A stretch of DNA of 64,000 nucleotides from Trichomonas vaginalis G3 (Eukaryota > Parabasalia > Trichomonadida > Trichomonadidae), in contig NC_067203.1 of NCBI RefSeq assembly GCF_026262505.1, positions 15,388,392 through 15,452,391 of the forward strand, in the 5' to 3' direction. Of the stretch, positions 61,486 through 64,000 are shown piece after piece. Made by a program: the position numbers and the translations under genes. Position 1 is the stretch's first letter. Each line of letters opens with the position of its first letter. The notes under the pieces were generated by a model. The model worked only from the letters and a program-made list of their open reading frames with translations. It did no database searches and had not been told where the DNA came from.

Positions 61486-62115
61486 ACTAAGCATTTCTAT
61501 ACCATGCGTAAACTGTCATGTAAGGTGGCATGTAGTCTTTACTTTGTCCCGTTGTTTGCGTATATCCTGTAACGCGATGTGTATGGTTTCCATCTCCCTG
61601 AGTGTTACCGAAAACAATTTATAGCAAACTGAACGTCGTCTTTAACATCATATCCTTTACCTTTTTTCATTGCTGACCAATCCCAAAATTTATGCTTATG
61701 CCAACCTGCTTGAGATGTACTTAAATCTATGTAGTGACTATGTGCAGGTAGATTTTCACCCGAAATCGTTTTACTTTCCACCTGTTTCCTTTGAAGAGTT
61801 TGCACAATACAAAAACCTGTCGACTATTTGAGTCCAAGTTCCAAAACCAAGTACTACTTCTGGTCTGGTAGAGTTCATTGACGTATAAATAGAGCCTATA
61901 GGATATAATGTTTGAAGTATTTCTGTCTTTAATGTTTGAAGCTCTGTTTTGTCTGCTTTCTTGTCATATAAATCTTGAGCAGTGAATTTAATATTATGTT
62001 CATCCTTCATGACATAAACATCTTTACATCTAATGTTTCTCATCGTCGTTATGTCGTCATCCGATGTTAAACCTTGTGGAAAGTTAGGAGGTTTACAATA
62101 TAATACATCCCCAGT
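61486..62115 (-). pseudogene. Collar fibre part before the gap, element C
   Basis: The collar end includes LQTLKTEILQTLYPIGSIYT, STRPEVVLGFGTWTQIVDRF and CANSSKETGG. Runs into the N gap. Broken. Confidence 0.65.
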
Positions 62116-62215
62116 NNNNNNNNNNNNNNNNNNNNNNNNNNNNNNNNNNNNNNNNNNNNNNNNNNNNNNNNNNNNNNNNNNNNNNNNNNNNNNNNNNNNN
62201 NNNNNNNNNNNNNNN
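62116..62215. other. Assembly gap of 100 N
   Basis: Exactly 100 undetermined bases, the usual placeholder for a gap of unknown size. Integrase and fibre sequences occur on both sides of it. Confidence 0.99.
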
Positions 62216-62946
62216 TTGACAATATTCGTTGACAAATACCATCCAACAAAACTGACATCTGACTGTGAAAGTTCTTTCAAATCAGACGATATTAAAAACT
62301 ATCTGCGTTCAAAAAATGTAAACCAATATTTCATTGTCGACCAAAACCATTCTGCTCTTGGTGTCATTGACAGTTGTATAAAAATCTTAAGAGACTTAAA
62401 TCAACCACAAGGTGGTGAGGTAGATGAAATGTCATATGACGACAAGTATAGACACTTCTCCATGGCAAAGATGAGACAAGTTTTAAATATTTACAATAGC
62501 CGTAAACAAAAAGGTTTGGGAAACCACTCCCCCGAAGAAATGAAAAACAACCCTGACTTAGAGAAAGACTATATTTATTTAATTTAGTCAAAAGAGACAA
62601 ACAAGAAAGAATGCCAGGCTTCAAACTTAAGAAAGGTGACAAAGTAAAAATAGAAATACCTAAACGCGACCCATATGAAAATACTATTGACTATGACAAC
62701 AATGGAAACCCGACAGGTACTCACATTCGTGTTCGTAAAAATAGAAGAAAGTATACAAGAGAATATTATGAAGTTTTAGGCAAACATGGCAAAATGTACA
62801 CACTGCAAGCAGAAGATAAAACTACTATTGTCAGACCTCGTTTCAAACTTGTCAAAGTTCAAGGTGGTATACTTTCAAAGACAGTTCCTAACAAATATAA
62901 GACAACTCCTGACGAATATGCTAAAGAAGTTGAAAATGACGACTAA
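62216..62946 (+). pseudogene. Second integrase part after the gap
   Basis: Starts inside the core (LTIFVDKYHPTKLTSDCESS), continues with VDQNHSALGVIDSCIKILRD and ends EEYAKEVENDD-like. It closely matches 60770-61483. It could belong to another Maverick copy or be the same locus placed twice. Confidence 0.7.
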
Positions 62947-64000
62947 GCAATTCTATACCATGCGTAAACTGTCATGTAAGGTGGCATGTAGTCTTTACTT
63001 TGTCCCGTTGTTTGTGTATATCCTGAAACGAAATGTGTATGGTTTCCTTCTCCCTGAGTGTCATCCCAGTAACAATTTATAGCAAACTTAACCTCGTCTT
63101 TAACATCATATCCTTTACCTTTTGTCATTCCTGACCAATCCCAATATCTATGCTTATGCCAACCTGCTTGAGATGTACTTAAATCTATGTAGTGACTGTG
63201 TGCAGGTAAATTTTCACCTGAAATCGTTTTACTTCCACCTGTTTCCTTTGAAGAGTTTGCACAATACAAAAACCTGTCGACTATTTGAGTCCAAGTTCCG
63301 AGACCAAGTACTACTTCTGGTCTGGTAGAGTTCATTGACGTATAATAGAACCTATAGGATATACTGTTTGAAGTATTTCTGTCTTTAATGTTTGAAGCTC
63401 TGTTTTGTCTGCTTTTTTATATAACTTTTCTTCAAGTTCATTTACGTCAGAGATGCTATGTCTATGATATTTTTGTGGGTATGTTCCTTCTGTCCATGCT
63501 AAAATACGTTCTTTTGTTGCATCTACATATCCAGCTATCCATGTCGAGTCTGCTTTTGTATTCCTTAACTCTGTAACACCTTTCTCAAGCTCTTTCAACT
63601 GTTGTCCATCTTCCATTAAACCTCTGGTATGACTTGAAACCGTTTGTGTCAACATATCTACAGTTTCTTTGTCGGCTTTAAGGTCTAAACATCCTGAAAC
63701 CCACCCTGTATTGGCTTTACCTTCTAAAATCTTCGATGTCCGTTCATGGTACCATTCAACCCTTTTTATAATTTCATTGTCTTTTTCATCCACATATTCC
63801 TTATCTGCCTTCTTCACTAACCCACTAGCCAGATATGCTAACTCATCGTCAACATACTCTTTTGTCAGCTTTCTTTTCAACATCCTCTTTTGTTGCATAT
63901 GTTGTCTGCTCTGTCATGTTCTTCTTGAACTTTTTCAATGACATACTCTTTGTCAGCTTTGTTGTCAATATCTGCTTTCAAAAGAAGTTCATCTATAGGT
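62943..64000 (-). pseudogene. Second collar fibre part, running out of the window
   Basis: The collar domain is well seen: STRPEVVLGLGTWTQIVDRF, CANSSKETGGSKTISGENLP, then AHSHYIDLSTS, GNHTHFVSGYTQTTGQ and YMPPYMTVYAWYRIA. This follows the phage tail-collar pattern (PIGSI, G.W, RFL, GG, LPAH.H, PPY..VY.W.R.A). Upstream is a shaft with KADKE-type repeats. Cut by the window end and broken. Confidence 0.75.

Larger units (their letters stand above)
41737..64000. mobile_element. Element C: Maverick/Polinton, reverse of A, incomplete in window
   Basis: Begins with 21 A, GGT and the AGTGGGGCTTCC terminal repeat, then runs in the opposite order to A: large structural protein, capsid, helicase, ATPase, KilA-N genes, penton-like, integrase, fibre. 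No polymerase part is seen between its neighbours. The left two-thirds is well preserved, with perhaps fewer than ten breaks, and the region near the assembly gap has more. The methyltransferase end lies beyond the window. Confidence 0.9.

Noticed and set aside
62033-62587. Frame running across the N gap
   Set aside because: It depends on undetermined bases and joins unrelated sequence.

Overview
The window looks like a piece of the Trichomonas vaginalis genome. The reasons are very AT-rich, intron-poor sequence, a long coiled-coil gene of a kind common in that parasite, an Inr-like TCA-Y-W start motif next to a host ATG, and dense Maverick/Polinton elements, which are known to be abundant there. 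The species call is inference from style and content; no database was searched.

Layout. 1-3500 is host sequence with a 1.27 kb non-coding transposon (207-1474) flanked by TA, and a 490-residue coiled-coil gene. Element A (3501-28540, 25.0 kb) is a full-length Maverick/Polinton with 267 bp of matching inverted repeats, poly(A)/poly(T) tracts at both tips and a 5 bp AATTT target duplication. 28541-30715 is host again, with one small gene for a tail-anchored RWD/UBC-like protein about 100 bp from the end of element A. Element B (about 30716-41520) is a partial relative: its left half matches A, but after the DNA polymerase it carries an unrelated module with an HNH-type protein. 41521-41736 is host. 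Element C (41737 to the window end) lies in the opposite orientation to A and B and runs out of the window; a 100 bp N gap interrupts it at 62116-62215. All three elements are treated as fossils. A has roughly a dozen or more breaks, B about as many, and C fewer over its first half and more towards the gap. Many parts still look open, and the identical ends of A point to a recent insertion.

The Maverick parts form a virus-like set. For replication and integration there are a protein-primed-type DNA polymerase B, an SF3 (D5-like) helicase and a retroviral-type integrase. For the particle there are a double-jelly-roll major capsid protein, two paralogous penton-like proteins, amphipathic pVI/pX-like peptides, an A32/FtsK-like packaging ATPase, a very large Gln/Pro-rich protein and a phage-type collar fibre with HTH repeats. 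Accessory genes are a D12-class adenine DNA methyltransferase and two KilA-N proteins, one with a T5orf172 tail. No adenain-like protease was recognised.

The most interesting structure is non-coding. About twenty palindromic units in A and C share an invariant GATC core while their arms change in concert, in elements that also encode a Dam-family methyltransferase. A TTTTTA box sits 10-11 bases before many start codons, unlike the host initiator. Hairpin arrays next to the KilA-N genes show paired base changes and resemble an internal segment of one of those genes. Divergent genes are separated by 22 bp tandem arrays whose period and place are kept while the sequence differs. The three elements also show modular gene complements: C has no recognisable polymerase and B no capsid block.
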